A stretch of 64,000 nt of DNA from Falsibacillus pallidus (GTDB taxonomy: Bacteria > Bacillota > Bacilli > Bacillales > DSM-25281), in contig NZ_QQAY01000015.1 of the NCBI RefSeq assembly GCF_003350505.1, forward strand, positions 17,375-81,374, given 5' to 3'. The notes beneath the pieces were generated by a model. That model was not told where the DNA came from. It searched no databases and saw only the letters and a program-made list of their open reading frames with translations. Position 1 is the stretch's first letter; every line of letters begins with the position of its first letter. Both the position numbers and the translations under genes were made by a program. Below, piece after piece: positions 8,242 through 15,824 of the stretch.

Positions 8242-8270
8242 ATTTGGGATGTATTTCAAAAGTGCCTAAA

Positions 8271-8470
8271 AGGTGCCTGTCACGCCCCGGTTTTTGTCGG
8301 ATAGGGTCGAGGTTTGTCGGCGGATTATGCTCATTCGGATGGCGAATTTGCCGCTGGCGCATAGGAGGCTGTTTTTGGCTCATAGGATGCATAGTCCCGC
8401 GCATAGCGAAGGATTTCTGGCGCATAGACCACGAAATGCGGCGCATAAGCAAAGGTTTTTCGCGCATAGA
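8271..8470 (+). repeat. 21-bp-period GCGCATA array with leader
   Basis: Leader at 8271-8298 (GGTGCCTGTCACG, then CCCCGGTTTTTGTC) as at 4363. Six units follow with CATA cores at exactly 8360, 8381, 8402, 8423, 8444 and 8465, a perfect 21-bp step throughout. The second unit is GCTCATA. The remaining bases to 8645 show nothing I can name. Confidence 0.9.
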
Positions 8471-8645
8471 GACTATCGATAAGTAGAATCCATCCCGTTT
8501 TTCTATCTAATTCACTTCATATTCCCCTCCAAAAGAACACTTCCCTCATTATCAACCAGCATTCTGCCCATCTAGCGCTCCTGAGAAGATCATTTCATTA
8601 ATTTCCTATCACTATTCTGCTCTTTAATCACACTTGCAACGCTAT

Positions 8646-8870
8646 TCACTCGATCCCGCGCTTCTTTTTCTCGCCTTCAATCATTCCTGAACTGTTTTCT
8701 TTATCAAATAAATTCAACGCTGTAAACATGGCAAAGAATACGCAGACAAGCCCGGCACCGTGCATAGTTAAATTGCCAATTCTATCAAATTGATCGATTG
8801 TAAAGCTATTCAAAAACCAGCCGGCAAACGCAAAAATGAAGATGAGCAAAACTTTTAGAAATACTTTCAA
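8646..8870 (-). CDS. small membrane protein
   Basis: A 74-residue protein with two hydrophobic helices (about 3-22 and 38-53) and a charged tail (EGEKKKRGIE). No family recognised. It is a stand-alone minus-strand gene 46 bases from the end of the glyoxalase-fold gene. Confidence 0.6.
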   Translation of the reverse strand: MKVFLKVLLIFIFAFAGWFLNSFTIDQFDRIGNLTMHGAGLVCVFFAMFTALNLFDKENSSGMIEGEKKKRGIE

Positions 8871-8916
8871 AACGATTCCCCCTGAGACATAGCACTATTT
8901 AATTTTTTCATATAGC

Positions 8917-9312
8917 TTACTTCCATTCCATCTGCCAGGAGACTCCAAACCGGTCATTGACCCAGCCGAATTTCCTGCTGAATCCATAGTCGCCAAGGGG
9001 CATCAATGCTTGTCCATCTTGGCTGAGCGCTTGATAGTACGAGTCAATTTCCTCTTCTGTATCGCACGTAATAAAAATGGAGAACGACGGGGTGAAGTCA
9101 AATTCGTGCTTGATGGGACTTTCGAAAAACATGAATTCCTGCCCCTTAAATGTAACGGTGGCACTCTTCAAGGTCCCTTCCTCCTTGCCCATTTCGTCCG
9201 GACCATACCGTTCCATATGGAGGATTTCCGATTCTGAAATCACATCCATATAGAATGTGAGCGCTTCTTCTGCATTTCCTTGAAACATTAAGAATGGTGT
9301 AATTTTGGCCAT
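8917..9312 (-). CDS. VOC family protein, PhnB-like
   Basis: A 131-residue protein of the PhnB / 3-demethylubiquinone-methyltransferase-like branch of the vicinal-oxygen-chelate fold: KITPFLMFQGNAEEALTFY at the start, FKGQEFMFFES in the middle and FGWVNDRFGVSWQ at the end, all family hallmarks. Most members have no proven reaction. The ATG at 9312 has GAGGAG nine bases upstream; the upstream TTG touches it. Confidence 0.85.
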   Translation of the reverse strand: MAKITPFLMFQGNAEEALTFYMDVISESEILHMERYGPDEMGKEEGTLKSATVTFKGQEFMFFESPIKHEFDFTPSFSIFITCDTEEEIDSYYQALSQDGQALMPLGDYGFSRKFGWVNDRFGVSWQMEWK

Positions 9313-9329
9313 TGTATTCAACTCCTCAT

Positions 9330-9770
9330 TTAGTTATAAGAACTACTTCCATATTCACCCTTCCTATCCCTTCTCGCTTTAGAAAATCGTTCAATTAACG
9401 CAAAAAGCAGCCCAGAAGTTCTCCTTCTTCCAGACTGCTTTATCAATCATCTATTAATTTAAAACTTGAATAAATCCAAACGCACGTAACTTTTTAGGTG
9501 GTGGTGGCCGAGCATACGACTTCTCTTGTTGCTTTGCAAAAAACGTTCATCTCCCTTAAAGCTTTGCCCCCAGCAAGGCATCACTGTTTTGAAATGAGTG
9601 AATGAACATTCAGCCAAATCTGTCTGGCTTGCTATTACTATATTCGATTGGGACAGGCAGCGTAATAGGTCAATTAACTTTTTTCATAGAAAATGAGAAT
9701 GATGCCTAGCAGGATACTATACTGAAAAAAGAGAATGTAGGAGTATCCGTAAAATGAAGGAGAACATGAA
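9330..9770. other. gene-poor 440-bp interval with dyads
   Basis: A terminator-like stem at about 9400-9442 (AAGCAG with AGAAG, pairing CTTCT and CTGCTT) follows the PhnB-like gene start region. A dyad TGAATG-AA-CATTCA lies at 9599-9612 and resembles a short TetR-type operator. An 18-codon reading frame is at 9494-9550. I see no known riboswitch or RNA here. Confidence 0.4.
9494..9550 (-). CDS. possible 18-residue peptide
   Basis: ATG at 9550, 18 codons, Cys at positions 5 and 13, ending in three Thr. AAGGGAG touches the start codon, closer than usual, so translation is doubtful. Nothing else supports it beyond its place in an otherwise empty 440-bp stretch. Confidence 0.2.
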   Translation of the reverse strand: MNVFCKATREVVCSATTT

Positions 9771-10370
9771 ATGAATCGGTTAAACATCATACAAAAGATA
9801 ATGGGCACCATCCCGACTCTTGAACATGGCCAAAGATTCATTCTTGGAATCGACGGCCTGAGCCGCTCTGGCAAAACAACATTGACCGAAAAAATTGTGC
9901 AGGAACTTCGGGATAGGAATGTTTCTGTCTGTCTTTTTCACATAGACGATTACATTGTGGAAAGGAAAAAGCGCTACAACACCGGCTTTGATGAGTGGCA
10001 TGAGTATTATCATTTGCAATGGGATGTGAAGTGGCTGGAAGAAAACCTTTACGCAAAACTGAGAGATGCGGATGAACTCCAGCTGCTTAAGTATGAGGAT
10101 GTTTCCGATGCTCAAAAACTGGTTACCATTCAGTTGCCGGATACTTGCCTCATTATTATAGAAGGCGTTTTTCTGCAGAGAAAAGAATGGAGACATTTTT
10201 ATAATCGGGTGATATATGTAGATTGTCCGAGAGAAAAGAGATTTAGCCGTGAGAGTGAAGAGACTCAGAGGAAGATTGAAAAATTCCAGAAACGGTATTG
10301 GAAAGCGGAGGATTATTATGTTGAGGCAGAAAATCCATTAGTGCAGGCTGACGTTGTTATTCAAAATTAA
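9771..10370 (+). CDS. P-loop kinase, uridine kinase-like
   Basis: A 199-residue P-loop kinase. Walker A is GIDGLSRSGKTT near residues 26-37. The segment FHIDDYIVERKKRYNTG near 56-72 resembles the substrate-binding DDFY region of uridine and pantothenate kinases, and LIIIEGVFLQ near 124-133 is Walker B. The lid is rich in Arg and Glu. A nucleoside or vitamin substrate is likely but not identified. AAGGAG lies eight bases before the ATG; a hairpin follows the stop. Confidence 0.8.
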   Translation: MNRLNIIQKIMGTIPTLEHGQRFILGIDGLSRSGKTTLTEKIVQELRDRNVSVCLFHIDDYIVERKKRYNTGFDEWHEYYHLQWDVKWLEENLYAKLRDADELQLLKYEDVSDAQKLVTIQLPDTCLIIIEGVFLQRKEWRHFYNRVIYVDCPREKRFSRESEETQRKIEKFQKRYWKAEDYYVEAENPLVQADVVIQN

Positions 10371-10372
10371 AG

Positions 10373-10416
10373 GACGCACGGTTGAGGAGGATTCCACTCC
10401 TTTAAACCGCGCGTCT
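10373..10416. terminator. terminator-like hairpin
   Basis: GACGC..GGTT pairs with AACC..GCGTC around an inner GGAG/CTCC stem, just behind the kinase gene and facing the convergent DUF4181 gene. The T-run is weak. Confidence 0.5.
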
Positions 10417-10426
10417 TATATGTAAC

Positions 10427-10864
10427 CTATGAAGGGATATTCATCTGCTGATCGAACCAGCCAAAGAAATGTGTGGAAAACATTGCACCTAAGAGGATGC
10501 AAAGAAACAATAATTGATACGCAGTCACTAGATATTGATTTTTATTTTTGGCGTACTTCTTTTCCATAAAGGCTTTCACAACTTCAGTGATAACAATGAA
10601 CACGAACATGAGGCTATATGTCTGCAGATACCACGGAGTGTTGATAAAATCATTCTTTGCATTGAAAGCGTACTGAATGACTATAAGCACCATCACACTG
10701 ATCCGAATCGTCCAGTCAACCTTTTTATGCCGACCATTCACATGGTTATAGGAAAACAAGTTCGATTTTTCGACTTTAAATATTTTTCTCAAAATCAAAT
10801 TGATAGCAAACATCACTATAAAGATGCCAAGCAACACTAAAAATAGTTTTACTCCGAAAGTCAT
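10427..10864 (-). CDS. DUF4181 membrane protein, paralogue 1
   Basis: A 145-residue integral membrane protein with four hydrophobic helices (about 5-22, 52-68, 81-100, 114-134). It has the family landmarks: an N-terminal helix ending NLILRKIFKVEK, the motif FSYNHVNGRHKKVDW, VMEKKYAKNKNQYLV-like basic loop (AFMEKKYAKNKNQYLVTAY) and a final FFGWFD. DUF4181 has no known function. It is the last of three tandem minus-strand paralogues and is the longest. Confidence 0.8.
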   Translation of the reverse strand: MTFGVKLFLVLLGIFIVMFAINLILRKIFKVEKSNLFSYNHVNGRHKKVDWTIRISVMVLIVIQYAFNAKNDFINTPWYLQTYSLMFVFIVITEVVKAFMEKKYAKNKNQYLVTAYQLLFLCILLGAMFSTHFFGWFDQQMNIPS

Positions 10865-10891
10865 AGTAATCCCTCCCTTACTGGAACAACC

Positions 10892-11308
10892 TCAAACTAG
10901 CCATCCAAAAACTCTTGTTGCAATTAAAGTACATATCAAAATGTAATTAAACAATAATTGAAATGTTGTCACGAGATATTTATTTTTATTCTCGGCGTAC
11001 TTTTTTTCCATTACGACCTTTGTTATCTCGGACACTATAAGATACAGAATCACTGGATAAGGTATTTTCAAATACCAAGCCAAGTTGAAAAAGCCATATT
11101 CCGCTTGAATAATGAATTGGACAAAAATAAGAACAAGACAGCTAATTCGTATAGTCCTGTCAATTTTTTTATGCCCCTCATTCACATAGTCGTTCGAAAA
11201 CCAGCTCTCCTTTTCGACTTTCAAAATTTTTCTCATAACCATGTGGAAAGCCATGATAATTACAAAAACTCCGATGGTAACCAAAATCACTTTTCCTTCA
11301 AAAGTCAC
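10892..11308 (-). CDS. DUF4181 membrane protein, paralogue 2
   Basis: A 138-residue paralogue of its neighbours with the same four-helix plan, NDYVNEGHKKIDRTIR motif, VMEKKYAENKNKYLV loop and a terminal RVFGWLV. It starts with GTG behind AAGGGG. The 27-base gap to paralogue 1 suggests one transcript. The three copies point to local tandem duplication. Confidence 0.8.
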   Translation of the reverse strand: MTFEGKVILVTIGVFVIIMAFHMVMRKILKVEKESWFSNDYVNEGHKKIDRTIRISCLVLIFVQFIIQAEYGFFNLAWYLKIPYPVILYLIVSEITKVVMEKKYAENKNKYLVTTFQLLFNYILICTLIATRVFGWLV

Positions 11309-11387
11309 CCCACTCGCCCCTTATGCTCATTCCAAATGCAGTACATTCTAAATTTTAGGATGCCATTATATTGCCGCTGGAACAGCC

Positions 11388-11803
11388 TCACCCAAACCAC
11401 CCAAAGAAATCGGTGGAGTACAACACACCAATCATCGTGCATGTGAACAATAATTGAAACGTAGTTCAAGGTATGCTTTCTTATTTTCTGCATACATCTT
11501 TTCCATTACGGCCCGCAAGGTTTCAGAGGAAATAAGATAAAGTAAAAAGAGATTATAGGGTTTTAAATACCAAGACTCATATAGATGGTCATATTTTAGG
11601 ACTAAAATGAACTGCAGTAATAAAATTACCAGACCCAAAAATTGAATCGTTCTATTAATCCTTCTATGCCTATCGTTCACATAGTAGTCAGTAGACCTCG
11701 ATCTCTTACCTGCCTTCAAAATCTTACGCAAAACCATATTAATAACCACAATCAATCCAATGAACCCAAGTATCATTAAAATCAGTTTCAAAGTGAATAT
11801 CAT
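11388..11803 (-). pseudogene. DUF4181 paralogue 3, frameshifted near its 3' end
   Basis: The frame encodes 123 residues and follows its paralogues as far as VMEKMYAENKKAYL, then diverges and stops at 11432. One added base near 11465-11467 restores a frame that runs on as FQLLFTCTMIGVLYSTDFFG and ends in GWFG at a stop at 11388, matching the fourth helix and FFGWF end of the other two copies. So a single-base deletion truncates the last helix. Whether this is real decay or a sequencing error cannot be told here. Confidence 0.75.
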
Positions 11804-11815
11804 TTCATCTCCCCC

Positions 11816-12193
11816 TCACTGGCATACCCCTAATGGATTTCCGTCCGGGTCATAGAATGTAAAGAATTTCGCGCTGCCATCTCCTCCGATTGGCGTAACA
11901 TTTATCTCTTTTTCCTGTAGAACTCTATGCGCCTCATCTATATCTTCTGGAATGAAATTATAATACTTCCCTACGCCAAAACGATTCTCGGGAAACTTCA
12001 TCGGCGCATGATTTTCCGTCCGGACGAGGCATACCACAGTCTGTGCCCCTTCCGCAATTCTCATGACGGCAGCCTCTTCTTCAATATATACAAGGTTGAA
12101 TCCTAGCACATCCTCATACCATTTGGCCGACCGCTCCGGATCTTTTACCGGGATGAAGACTCCTTCCATTCCTTTTAATAAAGCTCTTGCCAC
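11816..12193 (-). CDS. VOC family (glyoxalase/bleomycin-resistance-fold) protein
   Basis: A 125-residue single glyoxalase-fold protein: GVFIPVKDPERSAKWYEDVLGF near residues 11-32, a central HAPMKF strand, and FTFYDPDGNPLGV at the end with the usual late Asp-Pro-Asp-Gly-Asn turn. Metal ligands are not certain. It starts with GTG behind AAGG. The reaction is unknown. It is separated by 17 bases from the lipoprotein gene upstream on the same strand. Confidence 0.85.
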   Translation of the reverse strand: MARALLKGMEGVFIPVKDPERSAKWYEDVLGFNLVYIEEEAAVMRIAEGAQTVVCLVRTENHAPMKFPENRFGVGKYYNFIPEDIDEAHRVLQEKEINVTPIGGDGSAKFFTFYDPDGNPLGVCQ

Positions 12194-12209
12194 ACCTTCA
12201 TCCTCCCTT

Positions 12210-12686
12210 CTAATGTACGATGATTGGGCTCGTCAGCGAATAGGATGTGATCACATCGCCATTCAATTCCGTAATGGATGCTTTTATCGCACCATCTTCA
12301 ATCATCTTCTTCATTTCCTTTGAATTGAGATCTTTTAATTCCATTGTGATTCCTGTACAAAACGTTTTTCCTTTCGGGGGCGCCTCTGAAAAGTCTGTAT
12401 CCTTCTCATTGACCATATTTCGGCTGTCGAGTGTTTGCATGTAGTTTTCCTTGATGAAAGGCTTTAATTTGTCACTTACATCAAACGAGATTAAAAATGG
12501 CTCGAGTGTCTTTTTTTCTTGTTGATTATTTTGGATGCAGACTCTCGGAGCAAGAAGCCCCTCTCCTTCAACAATGGCCACATGGCTGCCGGATTGCATT
12601 ATGCTCAATCGCTCATCCTTGGAATCCTTCTGGGAACATCCAGTGATTAAGCAGCCTACAAGCAGAAGCAGTGCGAGTTTTTTCAA
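12210..12686 (-). CDS. lipoprotein of unknown function
   Basis: A 158-residue protein with a clear lipoprotein signal: basic MKK, hydrophobic core and the lipobox LITGC with Cys at residue 17. It should be anchored to the outer face of the membrane. The mature part is polar with a two-Cys domain and no recognised motif. The start is TTG at 12686, seven bases behind AAGGAGG. It follows the deaminase gene by 12 bases and is likely in its operon. Confidence 0.75.
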   Translation of the reverse strand: MKKLALLLLVGCLITGCSQKDSKDERLSIMQSGSHVAIVEGEGLLAPRVCIQNNQQEKKTLEPFLISFDVSDKLKPFIKENYMQTLDSRNMVNEKDTDFSEAPPKGKTFCTGITMELKDLNSKEMKKMIEDGAIKASITELNGDVITSYSLTSPIIVH

Positions 12687-12698
12687 TAGATTGCCTCC

Positions 12699-13235
12699 TT
12701 ATTGTACATTGGCGGATTTTCGAAGATTTTTAATATTATTCGGATTCAGTTCCCATTCATCCAACAATGCCATTTGTTTTACTTTTAAATCATGGAATGG
12801 TTCTTCCATGACTTCCACCTCATGAAATCGCTTATCAAAGATGTTGGCATCCCTTAGCTTTCGATATCCGCCGAAACCTTCATCATCATTGTTAATCCAG
12901 ACTACTCTTTTGATATTGGCAAACAAGAGCCCACCTGTACACATAGGACATGGTTCCAGTGAGGTGTAAATGGTGAAATGTTTCCTCTGCGTTTTTCCCT
13001 CTAAAATTAGCGGACCTGCATTTCTAATGGCGCCGATTTCGGCATGGGCTGTTAGATCCTGCTGAGCGTGTACCCTATTTCGCCCTTTGGAAATGATGTT
13101 GTTTCTTTCATCAACAATGACCGCCCCAACCGGATAAGTGTTTTCCGATAATGCCTTTTCAGCTTCTTGCAAAGCAAGTTTTAAGAAATGCCGATCAATA
13201 TCACTTTTCAATGTTGTCTGTTCCTGTCTATTCAT
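12699..13235 (-). CDS. cytidine/deoxycytidylate deaminase-family nucleoside deaminase
   Basis: A 178-residue zinc deaminase. The catalytic HAEIGAI (His and Glu) is near residues 72-78 and the second metal motif EPCPMCTGGLLF near 105-116. Related Bacillus proteins deaminate guanine, cytosine or tRNA adenosine; the sequence does not single one out. Its ATG overlaps the stop of the small membrane ORF upstream (ATGAATAG), so the two are likely translationally coupled. Confidence 0.88.
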   Translation of the reverse strand: MNRQEQTTLKSDIDRHFLKLALQEAEKALSENTYPVGAVIVDERNNIISKGRNRVHAQQDLTAHAEIGAIRNAGPLILEGKTQRKHFTIYTSLEPCPMCTGGLLFANIKRVVWINNDDEGFGGYRKLRDANIFDKRFHEVEVMEEPFHDLKVKQMALLDEWELNPNNIKNLRKSANVQ

Positions 13236-13389
13236 CGTTCTTCATTCCATGACTGACCCTTTTCAACAGCACTATCATTTCATTCGTTTCCGATTGCTGC
13301 CGTTCGCTCATTTTCTCGATTTTCTTTATTTTTTTCACTAAATAAAGAATGATGAAAAATTGTATGATGAGCAGAATTTTCATCACCAT
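13228..13389 (-). CDS. small membrane-anchored coiled-coil peptide
   Basis: A 53-residue reading frame: a hydrophobic N-terminal helix (residues 4-18) then a Lys/Glu-rich amphipathic segment. It ends inside the deaminase start (ATGAATAG overlap), and this coupling is the main support for it. No family recognised. Confidence 0.5.
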   Translation of the reverse strand: MVMKILLIIQFFIILYLVKKIKKIEKMSERQQSETNEMIVLLKRVSHGMKNDE

Positions 13390-13420
13390 GACCCTATCAC
13401 CCATTCATTAGAGTAGTTCG

Positions 13421-13621
13421 TCATCCTCTAAACATTTTCCAGAATAGCGGGAAAAGAATTAATATGACGACACTGTATATCAAAGAAATCAGCACATCTT
13501 TTTTCCATGAATTCGGACTTGGATATCTGTTGGTAATCCGCTGAAAAATCAAACAGATAATCCACCAAATCAAGAAATTATATAGTATTGCCTGGAAGCT
13601 GTCGTACATCATCTGCAGCAC
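13421..13621 (-). CDS. small membrane protein
   Basis: A 66-residue protein with two hydrophobic helices (about 12-27 and 46-62) separated by a polar loop NRYPSPNSWKKD. It precedes the 53-residue ORF and the deaminase gene on the same strand. The function is unknown. Confidence 0.55.
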   Translation of the reverse strand: MLQMMYDSFQAILYNFLIWWIICLIFQRITNRYPSPNSWKKDVLISLIYSVVILILFPLFWKMFRG

Positions 13622-13769
13622 TTCCTTTCTTTTTTGAAACCTATATTAGTTACTTATTGTTAATTTTATCAAAATATAGAAAAAATTATAAGGAATTTTC
13701 AGAAAATGATTAGTGGCTATGTTATGATTAATGGGAATTTATGTATGAATAACGAAGGATGTGTATGAT

Positions 13770-14060
13770 TTGGCTGGTATGAATCTTCTGGTATTAATTA
13801 TTTTGGGGACCATCCTGGGTTACCTCTTAATACTAATGGGACCGTTTTTCGGCGCCTTGATAGCCTTTGGAATTGTGGTTGGTTGTTTGTTTAGAGGATT
13901 GATTCTTTTGAATGAAATTAACAATAAGCTATCCAAATCATCACGGAAAACTGATAATGTTTATGCTTTGTTAAAATTCAGTAAGGAAGCCAAGAAAGAT
14001 ACTGACATAGACACGCAAATTGACACAAAAGATAATGGCAGCATGACTTATGAAAAATGA
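13770..14060 (+). CDS. small membrane protein with Lys/Asp-rich tail
   Basis: About 96 residues. A long hydrophobic hairpin fills residues 3-45 (two helices with a Pro-Phe-Phe-Gly turn), then a polar coiled tail rich in Lys, Asp and Thr. Start choice is between GTG 13761, TTG 13770 and ATG 13779; GAAGGA at 13754-13759 fits TTG best by spacing. No recognised family. A terminator follows directly. Confidence 0.6.
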   Translation: MAGMNLLVLIILGTILGYLLILMGPFFGALIAFGIVVGCLFRGLILLNEINNKLSKSSRKTDNVYALLKFSKEAKKDTDIDTQIDTKDNGSMTYEK

Positions 14061-14062
14061 TA

Positions 14063-14094
14063 AAAAACACATCCACCGACTGAATGTGTTTTTG
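14063..14094. terminator. bidirectional terminator
   Basis: AAAAACACAT pairs with ATGTGTTTTT around a 10-base loop, between the plus-strand membrane gene and the convergent XRE gene. Confidence 0.8.
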
Positions 14095-14104
14095 AAAATC
14101 CCAT

Positions 14105-14872
14105 CTATTTGGTAACCACCTTAAAATCCCTTGAATCTAAGAACGGGAGAATTGGTGCAATCTCTTGGATTCCTTTTGCTGCTATCGCCTCAAGGGCAAG
14201 CTCGTTCAATAATTCTCCCTCGATAAATGGACAAATAGCTACGATGGAAGAGATTCCTTCCTTCTCAAAGCTGCTCCTCGCGCATTCATCTAAAGTATTT
14301 TGACTGACGAAAGGTGCAATGCTGCTTAACTCTGCTATGCCTTTTTGTTCAAAATCCTTTACAGCAAATTCATCGATTTTTTCTTGACCTAAAAAAGGAG
14401 CAATAGCGGCCAGAGAGGATATTCCGTTTTCACCAAATTCTTTTGCGGCCCACTCATCGATATAGTCCTGGCTGATAAACGGCGCAAGGATGGACAACTC
14501 ATCTATCGTTATTTCCGCTTTCAATTGATTGAAGATCGAATCCGCCTGCTCCATTTTAAGGACAGGTGCAGCATTCATAAATTCCTCTTTCGGATTCTCC
14601 AACTCTTCAATAAATGTGTCATCCATATTTTCAATTACCCCTTTTACCAACTGAGTCCCTTTTCCATTAGTAAGAATCTCATCGATCTCTACCTGGAAAA
14701 TACGCGACAGGTCAGGAAGCTTTGAAATATCAGGCATCGTCTCGCCTCTCTCCCAGTTGCTGACGGCTTGAAAACTGACACCCATCTGTTCCGCCAGCTC
14801 CATTTGGGTCATTTTCATTTCTTTCCTTAGATGGGCAATCTGCTTCCCCACTCTTCTCATATCAAACATCAT
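14105..14872 (-). CDS. XRE-type regulator with C-terminal 28-residue repeats
   Basis: A 255-residue protein. Residues 5-62 form a Cro/C1-type helix-turn-helix (GKQIAHLRKEMKMTQMELAE, then VSFQAVSNWERG). After a linker come four copies of a unit of about 28 residues with the core SSIAPFxxQExxDExAxxxFExKGI (near 133-250). Each looks like two short helices, giving a HEAT-like solenoid. The target genes are unknown. Related Bacillus regulators with such tails exist, and the repeat probably binds a partner or effector (inference). Confidence 0.85.
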   Translation of the reverse strand: MMFDMRRVGKQIAHLRKEMKMTQMELAEQMGVSFQAVSNWERGETMPDISKLPDLSRIFQVEIDEILTNGKGTQLVKGVIENMDDTFIEELENPKEEFMNAAPVLKMEQADSIFNQLKAEITIDELSILAPFISQDYIDEWAAKEFGENGISSLAAIAPFLGQEKIDEFAVKDFEQKGIAELSSIAPFVSQNTLDECARSSFEKEGISSIVAICPFIEGELLNELALEAIAAKGIQEIAPILPFLDSRDFKVVTK

Positions 14873-15005
14873 CCAACCCCATTTCTATTATTTGGTTTCA
14901 TTCTAGCAAGCTGCCGCAATTCTGTGTATCAAGTGATGCTTGAATATGAGAAAAATAGCATTCAAGGATGGCTTGAATGGTGGTTGATTGCAAATGCCCA
15001 AGACG

Positions 15006-15188
15006 TTATAAACCCTGAGGACTATCCGGCATGGTATTTGCAAGAATGATATAGACAAGAATATTGGCAGGCAAAAAAATAAATATCAGCCTTACGAACA
15101 AAGAAGGGATACCGAAATATTCCGCTATGCCTCCACAAACGCCGGTTATAGACCTATCTGTTTGTGACTTTCTTATCTTATTGTCCAC
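15006..15188 (-). CDS. PspC domain protein
   Basis: A 60-residue minimal PspC protein. It has the family pattern RKSQTDRSITGVCGGIAEYF followed by one membrane helix (LFVRLIFIFLPANILVYIIL) and a short MPDSP end. In larger systems PspC senses membrane stress; here no PspA-like gene is close. The gene is followed by the downstream end of the XRE gene region and lies close behind the DUF2441 gene. Confidence 0.88.
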   Translation of the reverse strand: MDNKIRKSQTDRSITGVCGGIAEYFGIPSLFVRLIFIFLPANILVYIILANTMPDSPQGL

Positions 15189-15218
15189 GTGAGTTCCCCT
15201 TTTCTTATCTGTTGAAAA

Positions 15219-15811
15219 CTATTCGGCCCGAGTAAAATCTTCTATTATTTCAACCACTTCAATTTTTCCATTGATCAGCAGCTCTGGCAGCTCATTATGG
15301 ACATTCCCTTTCCAGTATGTTCTTGCCTGCTCAATTTTCTGTGCAAATGGAAGTCCATCTTCTTTCGGCAGCAGACTGCCATCACCTTCAAAGGAAGAGC
15401 CATCAACTTTCAATTTCACAATCTGCAAAACTTTGCGGTTGTACGAATCAAATAACTCCTTCCAATTCAAGGCTTCTCCATATGTTTTTGATGCATATAA
15501 GCATGACAGGCGGGACGGATATTCCGGAAACTCCTGCAACCTGACCATTTCTGCAATGGTCTCTCTGATGGCTCTTATCGTTTGATCCGCATACCTCACA
15601 ACCACATCTGCATCTTCTTTATTCAAAGCCAGTCCTTCTGCTGAATACTTTCCATACATGATTTTGAAAAAGTCTTCCCCTTTGGTATTTAATTGCTCCC
15701 GCTCGAAGAAAAATCGATACAAGGTATTTTTTGATTTTCATCAAAGTGAATTACCTGACCGAGATGCATTTTTTGCCTCGTTACAATGTGGTACGCATAA
15801 AATGGGTTCAT
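15219..15811 (-). pseudogene. DUF2441 gene with a frameshift in an A6 run
   Basis: Two frames together give one DUF2441 protein. From ATG 15811 (AGGAGA upstream) the first 28 codons read NPFYAYHIVTRQKMHLGQVI, then HFDENQK. The second frame continues from there as [14 protein letters not shown] and runs to the stop at 15219. The break is a run of six A in the coding strand (15727-15732); seven would keep frame. Either the gene is broken, the run was miscalled, or the ribosome slips. DUF2441 has no known function. Confidence 0.75.
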
Positions 15812-15824
15812 TGGTTATCTCCTA

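Noticed and set aside
8240..8482. Heptad peptides (AHRxxxx or MRxxxxx) encoded by the arrays
   Set aside because: The 21-bp period gives seven-codon repeats in open frames on both strands, but four of the six arrays contain a 20-bp step that breaks the frame, and no ribosome site precedes them. The frames are side effects of the period.
9480..9660. T-box or other riboswitch
   Set aside because: The T-box sequence (GGTGGNACCGCG-like) is absent and no fitting downstream gene lies on the right strand.
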